Notes: generated from the letters alone by a model not told the origin. A stretch of DNA of 64,000 nucleotides from Selenomonas sp. AB3002 (GCF_000702545.1 NZ_JNIO01000002.1:771001-835000); one strand, 5' to 3'. Positions 43,311 through 51,996 are shown, counted from the first letter of the stretch. Translations and numbers: made by a program.

Positions 43311-44222
43311 TCAGCTGCGGATGCTCTTGTAGAGGGCCTCAGCTTCTTCCCTGGTGGCCAGGTTCTCGCTGAAAGCGGAGGCGGAGCCGGTGGCTACGCC
43401 CATGTAGAAGGCGTGCTCAAAGTCTTCCGGCTTCTCATGGCAGCCGGTGATGAAGCCTGCCACCATGGAATCGCCTGCGCCTACGGAGTTCACCAGCTTG
43501 CCCTTGGGGGCCGGGCTCTTGAAGTGGCGGCCGTCCTCGGTCAGGAGGATAGCGCCGTCGCCAGCCATGGAGATGAGCACGTTGCGGGCCCCCTGCTCCT
43601 GGAGCTTCTTGGCGTAGGTGACGATTTCCTCGTCAGTGGTGAGCTTCACGCCGAACATATCACCCAGCTCGTGATTGTTGGGCTTGATGAGGAAAGGATG
43701 ATACTTAAGAACCTTTAAGAGCAAACCTTTCTCGGCATCAACCACCACGCGGATACCCTTGCCGTCCAGGCGGCTCATGATGCGCTCATAAATGTCATCC
43801 GGCAGGGTGTTGGGGATAGAACCAGCCAGCACCAGGGTGTCGCCTTCCACCAGCTTGTCCAGCTTGGCAAAGAGCTCTGCCTGTGCCTCCTCGCTGATTT
43901 TGGGGCCCTGGCCGTTGATTTCCGTCTCCTTGTCGGCCTTGACCTTCACGTTGATGCGGGAGAAACCCTCGGGAAGCTGCACGAAGTCATGAGCCACGCC
44001 GAAGCCCTCCAGCTGGCGCTTGATTTCCTCGCCGGTGAAGCCTGCCAGGAAGCCCAGAGCCGTGGACTTGATGCCCATGTTGCCCAGGACGATGGACACG
44101 TTGATGCCCTTGCCGCCCCCCAGGACCTGCTCGTAGTTCACCCGGTTGATCTGCCCTGCGGCAAAGGAATCCAAGCGCACGATGTAGTCAAGTGCCGGAT
44201 TGAAAGTAACTGTATAAATCAT
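43311..44222 (-). CDS. fruK: 1-phosphofructokinase
   Basis: 303 aa, PfkB family. Start MIYTVTFNPALDYIVRLDSF; the glycine pair region GGGKGINVSIVLGNMGI; catalytic Asp in VNSVGAGDSMVAGF near residue 253. It phosphorylates fructose-1-phosphate to the 1,6-bisphosphate in the cytoplasm. Second gene of the fruR-fruK-fruA operon, 18 bases after fruR. Confidence 0.95.
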   Translation of the reverse strand: MIYTVTFNPALDYIVRLDSFAAGQINRVNYEQVLGGGKGINVSIVLGNMGIKSTALGFLAGFTGEEIKRQLEGFGVAHDFVQLPEGFSRINVKVKADKETEINGQGPKISEEAQAELFAKLDKLVEGDTLVLAGSIPNTLPDDIYERIMSRLDGKGIRVVVDAEKGLLLKVLKYHPFLIKPNNHELGDMFGVKLTTDEEIVTYAKKLQEQGARNVLISMAGDGAILLTEDGRHFKSPAPKGKLVNSVGAGDSMVAGFITGCHEKPEDFEHAFYMGVATGSASAFSENLATREEAEALYKSIRS

Positions 44223-44240
44223 TTATGCTTCCTCCTCGAT

Positions 44241-44990
44241 TTACTCCCCATCTTCCAGGACCGTGGTGAAGTCCCGGTATTTCTTGTCTTCCAGCTTCCC
44301 TGTGATGATGGTGGCGCTGGAAATGCTGCCAAAGGTAATGGGAGCAATCCTGTTGAACTTGGAACGGTCTGCCAGCACATAGGCGTGCTTGCAGCGCTTC
44401 AGGGCTTCCCCTTTAACCTCACCCTCGTCTGCATCCGGCGTGCTGTAACCGGACTGGGTGCTGATGCCGTTGGTGCCGAAAAACCCCTTAGTGAAATTGT
44501 ACGCCTCCAGGCTTCTGATAGCCCCGCTGCCCACCACTGCTTCCGTGGTAGCTTTCATGGCCCCTCCCAGGATAAAGACCTTGAAGCCTCTGGCGGAAAG
44601 TTTGGAGGCATGGGGCAGGCCGTTGGTGACGTAAGTGGCTCCCTTTTCCGTCAGGAAATCAATCATCTGGAGGGTGGTGGAGCCTGCGTCCAGATAGACA
44701 AAATCCCGGCGCTTCACCAGCCCTGCCGCCAGACGTGCAATGCCCACCTTTTCCTCCGTAAAGAGGGAACTCTTGGTGCGCATATCCTCCTCCGAAGCGG
44801 AGTAGCGATTGTCGATGGCGGTGGCGCCTCCGTAGACCTTGTAGAGCCTGCCGCTCTTGTGCAGGCTGGTGAGGTCACGCCGCACGGTGGATTCCGATGT
44901 GTTGAGAAGGCGAGTGAGCTCCGTGACTGTCACAGCCTTCTTTTCTGTGAGCAGTCGCAGGATAGCTGCATAACGCTCTTCCGTGAGCAT
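44241..44990 (-). CDS. fruR: DeoR-family regulator of the fructose operon
   Basis: 249 aa. N-terminal DeoR helix-turn-helix LTEKKAVTVTELTRLLNTSE-STVRRDLTSLHKSGR; C-terminal sugar-phosphate sensor domain with VYLDAGSTTLQM and VVGSGAIRSLEAYN. In this family fructose-1-phosphate usually releases the repressor. AAAGGGGGG precedes the chosen ATG. It is the first gene of its own operon, whose promoter overlaps repeated TTTGCTT elements. Confidence 0.9.
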   Translation of the reverse strand: MLTEERYAAILRLLTEKKAVTVTELTRLLNTSESTVRRDLTSLHKSGRLYKVYGGATAIDNRYSASEEDMRTKSSLFTEEKVGIARLAAGLVKRRDFVYLDAGSTTLQMIDFLTEKGATYVTNGLPHASKLSARGFKVFILGGAMKATTEAVVGSGAIRSLEAYNFTKGFFGTNGISTQSGYSTPDADEGEVKGEALKRCKHAYVLADRSKFNRIAPITFGSISSATIITGKLEDKKYRDFTTVLEDGE

Positions 44991-45024
44991 AAGTTTCCCC
45001 CCTTTAATGTATTTTGTTATTAAT

Positions 45025-45053
45025 ATCATATAGCTAAACATAAGCAAAGTCAA
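45025..45053 (-). promoter_or_regulatory. fruR-fruK-fruA promoter
   Basis: TTGACT, 17 bases, TATGAT on the minus strand, 35 bases before the fruR start. The best promoter on this strand. Confidence 0.75.
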
Positions 45054-45109
45054 TCAAAACCGTGAGAAAGCAAGCAAAATTTTGGTATAAACGATTACAT
45101 ACAAGCAAA
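45042..45109 (-). promoter_or_regulatory. Three phased operator-like repeats
   Basis: aagcaaa (minus strand TTTGCTT) at 45042, 45072 and 45103, that is 30 and 31 bases apart, close to three helical turns. The first touches the -35 box. They fit FruR binding sites. Confidence 0.55.
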
Positions 45110-45190
45110 ATCAACCATCCTCATCCAAAAAACGTCCAGAGTCCCTGCTGGTGCTCCCCACGCCCCTGGCGCCCACGGATGGGCGCCCGC

Positions 45191-45231
45191 GGACCTTTGA
45201 ATAACGTGAAGTTATTCAGGTCCGGTTTTCT
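45191..45231 (+). terminator. Strong hairpin with T-tail
   Basis: GGACCT-tt-GAATAAC and GTTATTC-AGGTCC pair, followed by GGTTTTCTTTTT. No gene ends here on the plus strand, so it may end a short untranslated RNA or insulate the divergent promoters. Confidence 0.55.
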
Positions 45232-45238
45232 TTTTGTT

Positions 45239-45265
45239 ACTTTTTCTTTGCGCCAAAGAAAAAGT
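45239..45265. repeat. 11-bp perfect hairpin
   Basis: actttttcttt and aaagaaaaagt with loop gcgcc. Hairpins of this kind recur between genes in many bacteria; here it lies just after the T-tailed hairpin. Confidence 0.5.
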
Positions 45266-45338
45266 AAGGCCGAAACGTAACATTTTAGGGTATAATGTAT
45301 TATAGAAGAAAACCTTTTACAGAACGGAGCGTGACCCT

Positions 45339-46217
45339 ATGACCGAATCCAAGCCAAAGATAGTACAGCACCGCAAAGCCTCCTTTTACTTCAAGAAGTA
45401 CCTCACCATCTTCATAGGCGCCCTCATTGCCTCCGTAGGGCTGGAGATTTTCCTCATCCCCAACGAAGTCATTGACGGCGGCGTGGTGGGCCTATCCATC
45501 ATGGCTCAGACCCTTTCCGGTTTCAGCATCGGCATCTTCCTCATCCTATTCAACCTGCCCTTCCTCTATTTAGGCTACAAGCAGATAGGCCAGAACTTCG
45601 CCATCGCCACTCTGGTGGCCATCCTCTTCCTGTCCGGTTGGTCGAAGGTCATGGAACCCATCCCTCCCCTAACCACTGACCCCTTCCTGGCTGCCATCTT
45701 CGGCGGCATCATAGACGGCCTGGGGGTGGGCCTCATCATCCGGGCAGGCGGCAGCCTGGACGGCACGGAGATTGTAGCCATCATCATGGACAAGAAATCC
45801 GTCTTCTCCGTGGGCGAAGTGGTCATGTTCATCAACCTTTTCATCCTTTCCAGCGCAGGCCTCTTGTACGGCTGGGACAAGGCCATGTACTCACTGGTGG
45901 CCTACTTCGTCATTTCCAAGATGATTGACGTGGTCATCAAAGGTCTGGACGAGTCCTACGCGGTGATGATCGTCACCAACAGTCATGATGACATCACCTC
46001 AGCCCTCAATGACCGCCTGGGCCGCGGCGTCACTTTGCTCCACGGAGCAGGGGGATACACCGGGGAGAGCAAGGAAGTGCTCTACTGCGTGGTGACGCGG
46101 CTGGAAGTTGACAAATTGAAGGAAATCGTGCTTGAAAAAGACGAAAATGCCTTCGTCACCATCAACGCCGTCCATGACATTATAGGCGGGCGCTTCAAGA
46201 AGAAGGCTATCCACTAA
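45339..46217 (+). CDS. YitT-family membrane protein
   Basis: 292 aa. Five or six membrane segments in residues 20-200 (FLIPNEVIDGGVVGLSIMAQ; IFGGIIDGLGVGLIIRAGGS), then a soluble DUF2179 domain (LHGAGGYTGESKEVLYCVVT, then FVTINAVHDIIGGRF). This is the standard DUF161 plus DUF2179 layout. Function unknown in the family; transport or sensing at the inner membrane is assumed. GGAGCG stands before the ATG and TATAAT 42 bases upstream. Confidence 0.9.
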   Translation: MTESKPKIVQHRKASFYFKKYLTIFIGALIASVGLEIFLIPNEVIDGGVVGLSIMAQTLSGFSIGIFLILFNLPFLYLGYKQIGQNFAIATLVAILFLSGWSKVMEPIPPLTTDPFLAAIFGGIIDGLGVGLIIRAGGSLDGTEIVAIIMDKKSVFSVGEVVMFINLFILSSAGLLYGWDKAMYSLVAYFVISKMIDVVIKGLDESYAVMIVTNSHDDITSALNDRLGRGVTLLHGAGGYTGESKEVLYCVVTRLEVDKLKEIVLEKDENAFVTINAVHDIIGGRFKKKAIH

Positions 46218-46232
46218 GTCGAGGTGTTCATC

Positions 46233-46814
46233 ATGAAAAAGGTACGTTTCATTTTACCGTTACTTGTTACGCTTCTCATAAGCCTTTCCTCCCTCGCCTC
46301 CGCCGCCCCCCTGCGGCTGGCACAATATCCAGTCATCGACCGGGCCTGGTGTCCTGCCGATGTGCTGATGACTCTCAATTCGCAGGTTTCACGGGCCACC
46401 CATGTGCCCCTTAACGGCTACCTCAAGACGGTGGAGTACCTACCGGAGGAGGAACTGTTTTCTGCCATGAGGGCTGTCCGGCAGGAAATGGGGGCAAAAG
46501 CCAAAGACAAGGAACTGCTCCGCCCCCTGGCCGCCCGGCTGAAGGCCGACATGGTGGTCCTGCCCATACTGGACGGCTACCAGGAATGGCAGCGCATGAG
46601 CTGGCACAGGGGCACGATCTACCACAGCTACGCCTCGGTGATGCTCTATGTCTACGATGCCCGCACCGATGAAGTGGTGAAAAAAGGTGCTTCCCGCTTC
46701 TATGACGACGAAAGCTCTGCCATGGGCACTGCTTTCAACATGGCCAAAGAAGCCATGGATGATGTGCTGCGGTCCAGCCACCTCCATGAACGCATCTATC
46801 CCTCAAAGAAATAA
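46233..46814 (+). CDS. Exported protein of unknown function
   Basis: 193 aa. Signal peptide MKKVRFILPLLVTLLISLSS ending LASA. The mature part is alpha/beta with a segment ADMVVLPILDGYQEWQRMSW and YASVMLYVYDARTDEVVKKG, typical of periplasmic proteins of Negativicutes I have seen called hypothetical. GAGGTG precedes the chosen ATG. It follows the YitT gene by 15 bases and is probably in the same transcript. Confidence 0.65.
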   Translation: MKKVRFILPLLVTLLISLSSLASAAPLRLAQYPVIDRAWCPADVLMTLNSQVSRATHVPLNGYLKTVEYLPEEELFSAMRAVRQEMGAKAKDKELLRPLAARLKADMVVLPILDGYQEWQRMSWHRGTIYHSYASVMLYVYDARTDEVVKKGASRFYDDESSAMGTAFNMAKEAMDDVLRSSHLHERIYPSKK

Positions 46815-46906
46815 AAAGGAAGAAACGGGCAGGAAAAGGCCGATTTTTGACGAATATGCACGTGAATGGATTTTGCAGGATGTCTCCCAAGAAGGAAGGT
46901 ATGCAC

Positions 46907-47929
46907 ATGATGCCTACAGAAATCCATATACCTTTGCTCATCTTCCTTATCATGATTCTCTGGGGGCTTTCCCTGCTGGGCACGGTATATTATTTCCATC
47001 GGGTAATCCAACGGGAGCGGAAACTCAAGGAAGGCATGGGGCATCTTCTAACCTTTACCGACCTCTGCACTTTTGTCTTTGATATGCGCAAGGACACCAT
47101 GAGGCTTTCCGCCGCCTGTGCAAAACTCCTGGGATTGCCGGAGCTCATTGACAATTTCACGGAGGCCTGCCATGAAGAAAGCGGTCAGAAAACTTCCTAC
47201 CAAACGCTTCTGGAGGCCATGACCCCGGAAGCTGACCAGCAGCGTATGCAGCTAACCCAGCCCAACGGTGCCTCCGGCACCTACCGGGTCACCAACCGCA
47301 TCTACTATACAAAGAATGAAGAAATCGACTACATCATCGGCATTCTCACAGATGTCACCCAGGAAGCCCGCCGGGAGGAGCATCTGGCTCTCCATGCCCA
47401 AATCGACGGCCTCACCCATGTCTACAACAGCGGCACCGTCCGGCGGCTGCTGTCCGACTCCATGTCGGACTTCAATGAGTACGACCTGGGAGCTTTCCTG
47501 ATTCTGGATATCGACAATTTCAAGAAATTCAACGACCTCTACGGCCACCAGACCGGAGACCAGGTGCTGCGCATTGTGGCCAGAGTACTGAGGGAAAGTC
47601 TGCGGGTAAATGATGTGATTGGCCGTCTGGGCGGTGATGAATTCTGCGCCTACCTGCCGGGACTTTCCAGCATCGGCTTTTTGAACGGCCTCTGCTCGCG
47701 GCTGAACAGCAGCGTCACGGTGGCAGCTGCCTCCGAGGGCATCGAAGCCCCTGTGACCATCAGCATTGGTGCCACCATGCTCCACACCTTCGACGACTTC
47801 CTCACCGCCTACGACCGGGCTGACCAGGCCCTTTACGAGGCCAAGGAAAATGGCCGCAACTGCTATGTAGCCAAAGAAGCCCCCTCCCCGGAAGGGACCA
47901 GCAAGGAAAAAAATGCAGACAAGGATTGA
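46907..47929 (+). CDS. Membrane-bound diguanylate cyclase (GGDEF)
   Basis: 340 aa. One membrane segment near residues 8-28 (LLIFLIMILWGLSLLGTVYY), a PAS-like sensor region (45-165, ending GILTDVTQEARREEHL), and a GGDEF domain with RLGGDEFCAYLPG. The inhibitory I-site RVND lies at the usual distance before GGDEF, so both synthesis of c-di-GMP and feedback control are expected. Start at ATG seven bases after AAGGAAGG. The next gene begins nine bases later and encodes a kinase-like partner. Confidence 0.85.
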   Translation: MMPTEIHIPLLIFLIMILWGLSLLGTVYYFHRVIQRERKLKEGMGHLLTFTDLCTFVFDMRKDTMRLSAACAKLLGLPELIDNFTEACHEESGQKTSYQTLLEAMTPEADQQRMQLTQPNGASGTYRVTNRIYYTKNEEIDYIIGILTDVTQEARREEHLALHAQIDGLTHVYNSGTVRRLLSDSMSDFNEYDLGAFLILDIDNFKKFNDLYGHQTGDQVLRIVARVLRESLRVNDVIGRLGGDEFCAYLPGLSSIGFLNGLCSRLNSSVTVAAASEGIEAPVTISIGATMLHTFDDFLTAYDRADQALYEAKENGRNCYVAKEAPSPEGTSKEKNADKD

Positions 47930-47938
47930 GGTCAGGTA

Positions 47939-48823
47939 ATGCCTATGGACTTTGCAGCTACGCTTATCATCATTCTACTGATAGTTACCAACACAGCTTT
48001 TTGTCTGGCTGCCGTCATTTTTTACAAGCGGTGGCGCAGAGGCCAGCGCCTGGCAGTGCTCTCTGAGCAAAGCCGGGCCAGTCGTGTGCGCTCTGAAACG
48101 GCCAGGCAGGTCATCAAAAGGCAGCATTTTTTCATTTCCCGCTATGTGAGATATCTGGAAGCTCCCACCAAAGACATCAATGAGCTGACGGAGAAAATTT
48201 CCCAAAGCAAGGATATAAACTCGGCCCATGCAGCAGCCAGCCGTCTGGAAGCCCGAAGCCGCCTGTTGCTGAAGTCCATTGCCAATCTAAAAGATTTTGC
48301 CGATCTGGAGCTGGGGGAACTGACCCTGAAGCAGGAGTCTGTGTCCAGCCGCCAACTGCTGGAAGAAGCCATCAGCACCATGCGCGCTTTCTTTTCCTCC
48401 AGCCACCAGCATCTGCTGCTGGATATCAACAGCTGGCACGAGCAGAACATCATCGTGGACCGGGGTAAATTCTGTTCCATGCTTGGGCATCTGGCCCACG
48501 GCATTGCCAGCTATCTGCCAGAAGGGTGCACCATCAACTTCACCGCCGAAGCCATCCGCTCAGGAGAAGGGCGCGTGGTCACCTGGCTGCAGATTTCCGA
48601 CAGCGTCACAGACTTCGACCTGCCCGAAAGCGAGCATCTTTTCGACCCTCTGGGAGCCTCCCTGGTCTCTCATGCCAATATCGAAGTTGAGGGACAGATG
48701 CCTTCGCTGGATCTCCCCTTCGCCAAGCACCTGGCAGAGCTGATGGGTGGCTCCCTGAACTTCCGCCGCGTCGGCACAGGGCATGCGGTGGAAATAGAGT
48801 TATTCTTCAACGTTGGGGAATAA
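47939..48823 (+). CDS. Degenerate histidine-kinase-like protein
   Basis: 294 aa. One membrane segment (5-28), then a dimerisation-like helical pair and an HATPase-like region (about 160-294: DRGKFCSMLGHLAHGIASYL, ITFDLPESEHLF-like turn and FAKHLAELMGGSLNFRRVGT). The normal phospho-His motif HELRTPL is replaced by FFISRYVRYLEAP, and no clear N or G1 box is seen. It cannot work as a standard kinase; a role as signal relay or structural partner of the GGDEF protein is inferred from the nine-base spacing. GAGGTCAGG precedes its ATG. Confidence 0.65.
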   Translation: MPMDFAATLIIILLIVTNTAFCLAAVIFYKRWRRGQRLAVLSEQSRASRVRSETARQVIKRQHFFISRYVRYLEAPTKDINELTEKISQSKDINSAHAAASRLEARSRLLLKSIANLKDFADLELGELTLKQESVSSRQLLEEAISTMRAFFSSSHQHLLLDINSWHEQNIIVDRGKFCSMLGHLAHGIASYLPEGCTINFTAEAIRSGEGRVVTWLQISDSVTDFDLPESEHLFDPLGASLVSHANIEVEGQMPSLDLPFAKHLAELMGGSLNFRRVGTGHAVEIELFFNVGE

Positions 48824-48857
48824 ATGTGGAAAAAAAAGGACATTTGGGTTAAAATAT

Positions 48858-48881
48858 AAAGCGCCTATGAGGCGCTTTTTT
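48858..48881 (+). terminator. Rho-independent terminator
   Basis: AAGCGCCT...AGGCGCTT stem followed by TTTTTT, ending the GGDEF unit. Confidence 0.85.
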
Positions 48882-48896
48882 CATGCTGAAGCGTTC

Positions 48897-48951
48897 GGGG
48901 CAGGCAGGCGGCAAAATTTCACACGTTACGCTTTTGCCTCCTGCCTGCCCC
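48897..48951 (+). other. 20-bp near-perfect hairpin in yhdT-panF leader
   Basis: The arms 48897-48916 and 48932-48951 (ggggcaggcaggcgg...; one mismatch) enclose a 15-nt loop. No T-run. AAGGAGG and the yhdT start follow 18-27 bases later. Possibly an mRNA stabiliser or regulatory fold. Confidence 0.55.
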
Positions 48952-48977
48952 TGACTTAATTTCATAAGGAGGCAATT

Positions 48978-49256
48978 ATGACCCCTAAAGAAAAATACAG
49001 GCAGATTTGCCGGGAGGCGGGCGCCACGGGGCTGGTGCTGCTCTTGCTCATCATCATGTGGTGCGTGCTGGGTTTTGGACTTTCTGGCTCCGATACGCTG
49101 ATTTTCGGACTGCCCCTGTGGGCGGTGGCCGGCACCGTTGGGATATGGCTGCTGGCAATCTTCCTCACCTTTATACTGGTGAAATTCATCTTCAAGGACA
49201 TGGCCCTTTCACAGCCCTTTGACAAGAATTATATTGAGAAAGAGACTAAGGAGTGA
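48978..49256 (+). CDS. yhdT: YhdT-family small membrane protein
   Basis: 92 aa with two membrane segments: TGLVLLLLIIMWCVLGFGLS and VAGTVGIWLLAIFLTFILVK. YhdT (DUF997) is found directly before panF and may assist the symporter. AAGGAGG before the ATG. Its stop codon overlaps the region of the panF start. Confidence 0.85.
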   Translation: MTPKEKYRQICREAGATGLVLLLLIIMWCVLGFGLSGSDTLIFGLPLWAVAGTVGIWLLAIFLTFILVKFIFKDMALSQPFDKNYIEKETKE

Positions 49257-49261
49257 CTGCA

Positions 49262-50800
49262 GTGGGAAATCTATCTGCCTTGCTGCCCTTGCTGATTTTC
49301 ATGGGCGTGATGATCGGCATCGGCTTCTATGTGCGGCGGGAAGGCTCCCGCTCCGGCACGGGCTTTGTAAAAAATTATTTTATCGGCAATCATAATCTGG
49401 GCGGCTTCGTGCTGGCCATGACCACCGTAGCCACCTACAGCTCCGTCTCCTCCTTCGTGGGAGGTCCGGGCATGGCCTGGCAGATAGGCTTTGGCTGGAT
49501 TTACATGGCGGTAGTACAGGTGACAGCCATCTTCCTGGTACTGGGTGTCTACGGCAAGCGGGTGGCCCTGTTGTCCCGGCGGCTGGAGGCCGTCACCGTG
49601 GTGGACATCATCAGGGCGCGGTTTAACTCCGACAGGCTGGCAGGCCTTGCGGCCTTCATCATCGTGCTCTTCTTCTGCGCCACCATGACAGCCCAGTTCG
49701 TGGGCGGAGCCAAGCTCTTTGCCGCCGTCACAGGGTACAGCTATGAGATGGGGCTCTTGCTTTTCGGCCTCACAGTGGTACTCTACACAGCCATCGGCGG
49801 CTTCCGGGCCGTGGCCCTCACGGACACCTGCTGCGCCATTGTCATGATGGTGGGCATCGTGCTGCTGCTCTACTATGTGCTGCAGGCAGGCGGCGGCTAT
49901 GAAAACATCATGAACACTCTCCACGCTGACCATCCGGAGATGTTCGAGCCTCTGTCGGCAGGCCACATGCCTTTGACCCTCTACCTCACCCAGTGGATTC
50001 TGGTGGGCATCTGTACCATCGCCTTGCCCCAGTCCGTGGTGCGCGGCATCAGCTACAAGGACACCAAGGGCCTCCATCAGGCCATGCTCATTGGCACTGT
50101 TGTCGTGGGCTTCATGAATATCGGCATCAACTTCACGGGAATCCTGGCTCACGGAGTGCTGACAGGCCCCCTGGAAAGTTACGGCGGCGTGGACAACATC
50201 ATCCCCAAGACCATTGTCACCGCCATGCCGCCTTCTCTCGTAGGCTTTGCCATCATCGGCCCCCTGGCGGCCTCCATCTCCACCATCTCAGGCCTCCTGA
50301 TAGTGGCCTCCTCCGCCATCATCAAGGACGTCTACCTCCATGCCAAGAAGGCCAATGGGGAAAGGGTCTCGGATAAGAAACTGAGGCTGCTGTCCATGGC
50401 AGCTACAGGCGTCATCGGCGTGCTGGTGTTCTTCATCGCCGTTACCCCGCCCTCCCTCATCTGGATCATCAACATGTTCGCCTTCGGCGGACTGGAGACA
50501 GCCTTCTTCTGGGTACTGCTCCTGGGCCTCTTCTGGCGCAAAGCCAACAAAGCCGGAGCAATTCTCGCCATGGCAGGAGGCACTTTCATCTACGTCCTGC
50601 CCATGCTGGGCAAGATGCTCCTGCTCCTCACCTCAGCCGAATGGGCAACCGCCTTTGCCGAAGCCCTGAACTGGTCCCCCTTCGGCCTGCACAGGATTGT
50701 GCTGGGACTGGCGGTTTCCCTGATTTGCTTCATTATCGGAGCATATAAGGGGAAGCCCACCAAGGAAGAAACTCTCGCCCTGTTCTTCCCCGGAAAATAA
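49262..50800 (+). CDS. panF: Sodium/pantothenate symporter
   Basis: 512 aa, thirteen or so membrane segments, SSS family. Motifs: TTVATYSSVSSFVGGPGMAW, AIGGFRAVALTDTCCAIVMM and IGPLAASISTISGLLIVASS, the last with the sodium-site serines. It imports pantothenate with Na+. The start is a GTG eight bases after AAGGAG; an earlier GTG overlaps the RBS. It is paired with yhdT as in E. coli. Confidence 0.9.
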   Translation: MGNLSALLPLLIFMGVMIGIGFYVRREGSRSGTGFVKNYFIGNHNLGGFVLAMTTVATYSSVSSFVGGPGMAWQIGFGWIYMAVVQVTAIFLVLGVYGKRVALLSRRLEAVTVVDIIRARFNSDRLAGLAAFIIVLFFCATMTAQFVGGAKLFAAVTGYSYEMGLLLFGLTVVLYTAIGGFRAVALTDTCCAIVMMVGIVLLLYYVLQAGGGYENIMNTLHADHPEMFEPLSAGHMPLTLYLTQWILVGICTIALPQSVVRGISYKDTKGLHQAMLIGTVVVGFMNIGINFTGILAHGVLTGPLESYGGVDNIIPKTIVTAMPPSLVGFAIIGPLAASISTISGLLIVASSAIIKDVYLHAKKANGERVSDKKLRLLSMAATGVIGVLVFFIAVTPPSLIWIINMFAFGGLETAFFWVLLLGLFWRKANKAGAILAMAGGTFIYVLPMLGKMLLLLTSAEWATAFAEALNWSPFGLHRIVLGLAVSLICFIIGAYKGKPTKEETLALFFPGK

Positions 50801-50810
50801 TACAATGTAA

Positions 50811-50842
50811 GGAAGCGCTCTTGCTAAGGGCGCTTCTTTACT
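50811..50842 (+). terminator. Terminator of yhdT-panF
   Basis: GAAGCGCTCTT...AAGGGCGCTTC stem followed by TTTA. Confidence 0.7.
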
Positions 50843-50891
50843 CTATACTAGGATAATATATTGTAAATTTTACAAACGGAAGTGATTTTTA

Positions 50892-51614
50892 ATGCAGCCG
50901 GAATGGACTATCAACCGTCGGCAGGTGCTTTTGGAGGGCATGCGGGACGGACTGCCTATTGCTTTGGGGTATTTCGTGGTTTCCTTTACCCTGGGCATTG
51001 CCGCCAAGAATGCTGGCTTGAACGCTTTGGAAGGCTTCTTTGCCAGCCTGTTCAACAATGCCTCGGCGGGGGAATACGCTGGTTTTACCGTCATCGCCTC
51101 GGGGGGGACGCTCCTCACTATGGCAGTGCTCACCCTGGTGGCCAATGCCCGCTATATGCTTATGAGCACTGTGCTGTCCCAGAAATGCCCGGAAAACCTG
51201 CCCCTTTACCACCGCATCCTGGTGGCCTTTGATGTGACGGACGAGATTTTCGGCATCACCATTGCCCGGCCCGGTCCGCTGAATCCCTACTACAACTACG
51301 GGGCCATGCTGGTGGCCCTGCCCGGATGGTCCGTGGGCACAGCCCTGGGCATCATGGCAGGCTCTGTGCTGCCCCTGTCAGCTGTATCGGCCCTGTCTGT
51401 GGCCCTCTACGGCATGTTTATCTGGGTCATCGTACCCCAAGGGAAAAATGACCGCATCATCGCCGTCCTCATCGTCATCAGCATGCTGATGAGCCTCGGG
51501 GCCAGCCTTGCCCCTATGATTTCTGACCTGTCCGCCGGCACCCGCACCATTATCCTCACGGTGCTTATTGCAGGCCTGGCCGCTTATTTCTTCCCCCACA
51601 AGGAGGCTGCATGA
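50892..51614 (+). CDS. azlC: AzlC-family branched-chain amino acid exporter subunit
   Basis: 240 aa with about five or six membrane helices. Typical segments are ALGYFVVSFTLGIAAKNAGL and LFNNASAGEYAGFTVIASGG, LLTMAVLTLVANARYMLMST. AzlC is the large subunit of a two-part exporter for branched-chain amino acids (also azaleucine resistance). Its stop codon overlaps the start of azlD. Confidence 0.9.
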   Translation: MQPEWTINRRQVLLEGMRDGLPIALGYFVVSFTLGIAAKNAGLNALEGFFASLFNNASAGEYAGFTVIASGGTLLTMAVLTLVANARYMLMSTVLSQKCPENLPLYHRILVAFDVTDEIFGITIARPGPLNPYYNYGAMLVALPGWSVGTALGIMAGSVLPLSAVSALSVALYGMFIWVIVPQGKNDRIIAVLIVISMLMSLGASLAPMISDLSAGTRTIILTVLIAGLAAYFFPHKEAA

Positions 51615-51922
51615 TGGAGCCAAGCATATTCACATATCTTCTGGTCATGAGCGCCGTGACTCTGGCCATCCGCATCCTGCCCCTGACCTTGATTCGGGGA
51701 GAGGTAAAAAGCCCCTTTTTGAAATCCTTCCTTTACTATGTCCCCTATGTGACCCTGGCCGTCATGACCTTCCCTGCCATGACTCAGGCCACCCAGAGCC
51801 CCGTCAGCGGCACTCTCGCCCTGCTCTCAGGGTTGCTTCTCGCCTGGTGGGGCGCCAGCCTTTTCAAGGTAGCTGCGGCCTGCTGTGCCGTGGTTTTCCT
51901 GACGGAAATGGTAATTTGCTGA
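51611..51922 (+). CDS. azlD: AzlD-family exporter subunit
   Basis: 103 aa with three or four membrane helices: LLVMSAVTLAIRILPLTLIR, YYVPYVTLAVMTFPAMTQAT and FKVAAACCAVVFLTEMVI. It partners AzlC. The ATG overlaps the azlC stop (ATGATGG), so translation is coupled. Confidence 0.9.
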   Translation: MMEPSIFTYLLVMSAVTLAIRILPLTLIRGEVKSPFLKSFLYYVPYVTLAVMTFPAMTQATQSPVSGTLALLSGLLLAWWGASLFKVAAACCAVVFLTEMVIC

Positions 51923-51967
51923 AAAAGTCCATCTTATATGTATACATTCAAAAAATTCTCTCAGTAG

Positions 51968-51996
51968 TAGACATCTTAAACCGAAAGTGTTAAAAT
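51968..51996 (+). promoter_or_regulatory. Promoter of the SDF symporter gene
   Basis: TAGACA, 17 bases, TAAAAT, about 105 bases before the start. A leader hairpin (agccgcata...tatgcggct, 52020-52055) lies in the transcript. Confidence 0.55.

Larger units (their letters stand above)
44991..45338. promoter_or_regulatory. Divergent region between fruR and yitT
   Basis: 348 bp without a gene. It holds the fruR promoter with three operator-like repeats, two strong hairpins (45191-45231, 45239-45265) and the -10 box for the YitT-type gene (TATAAT, 45291-45296). Confidence 0.65.
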
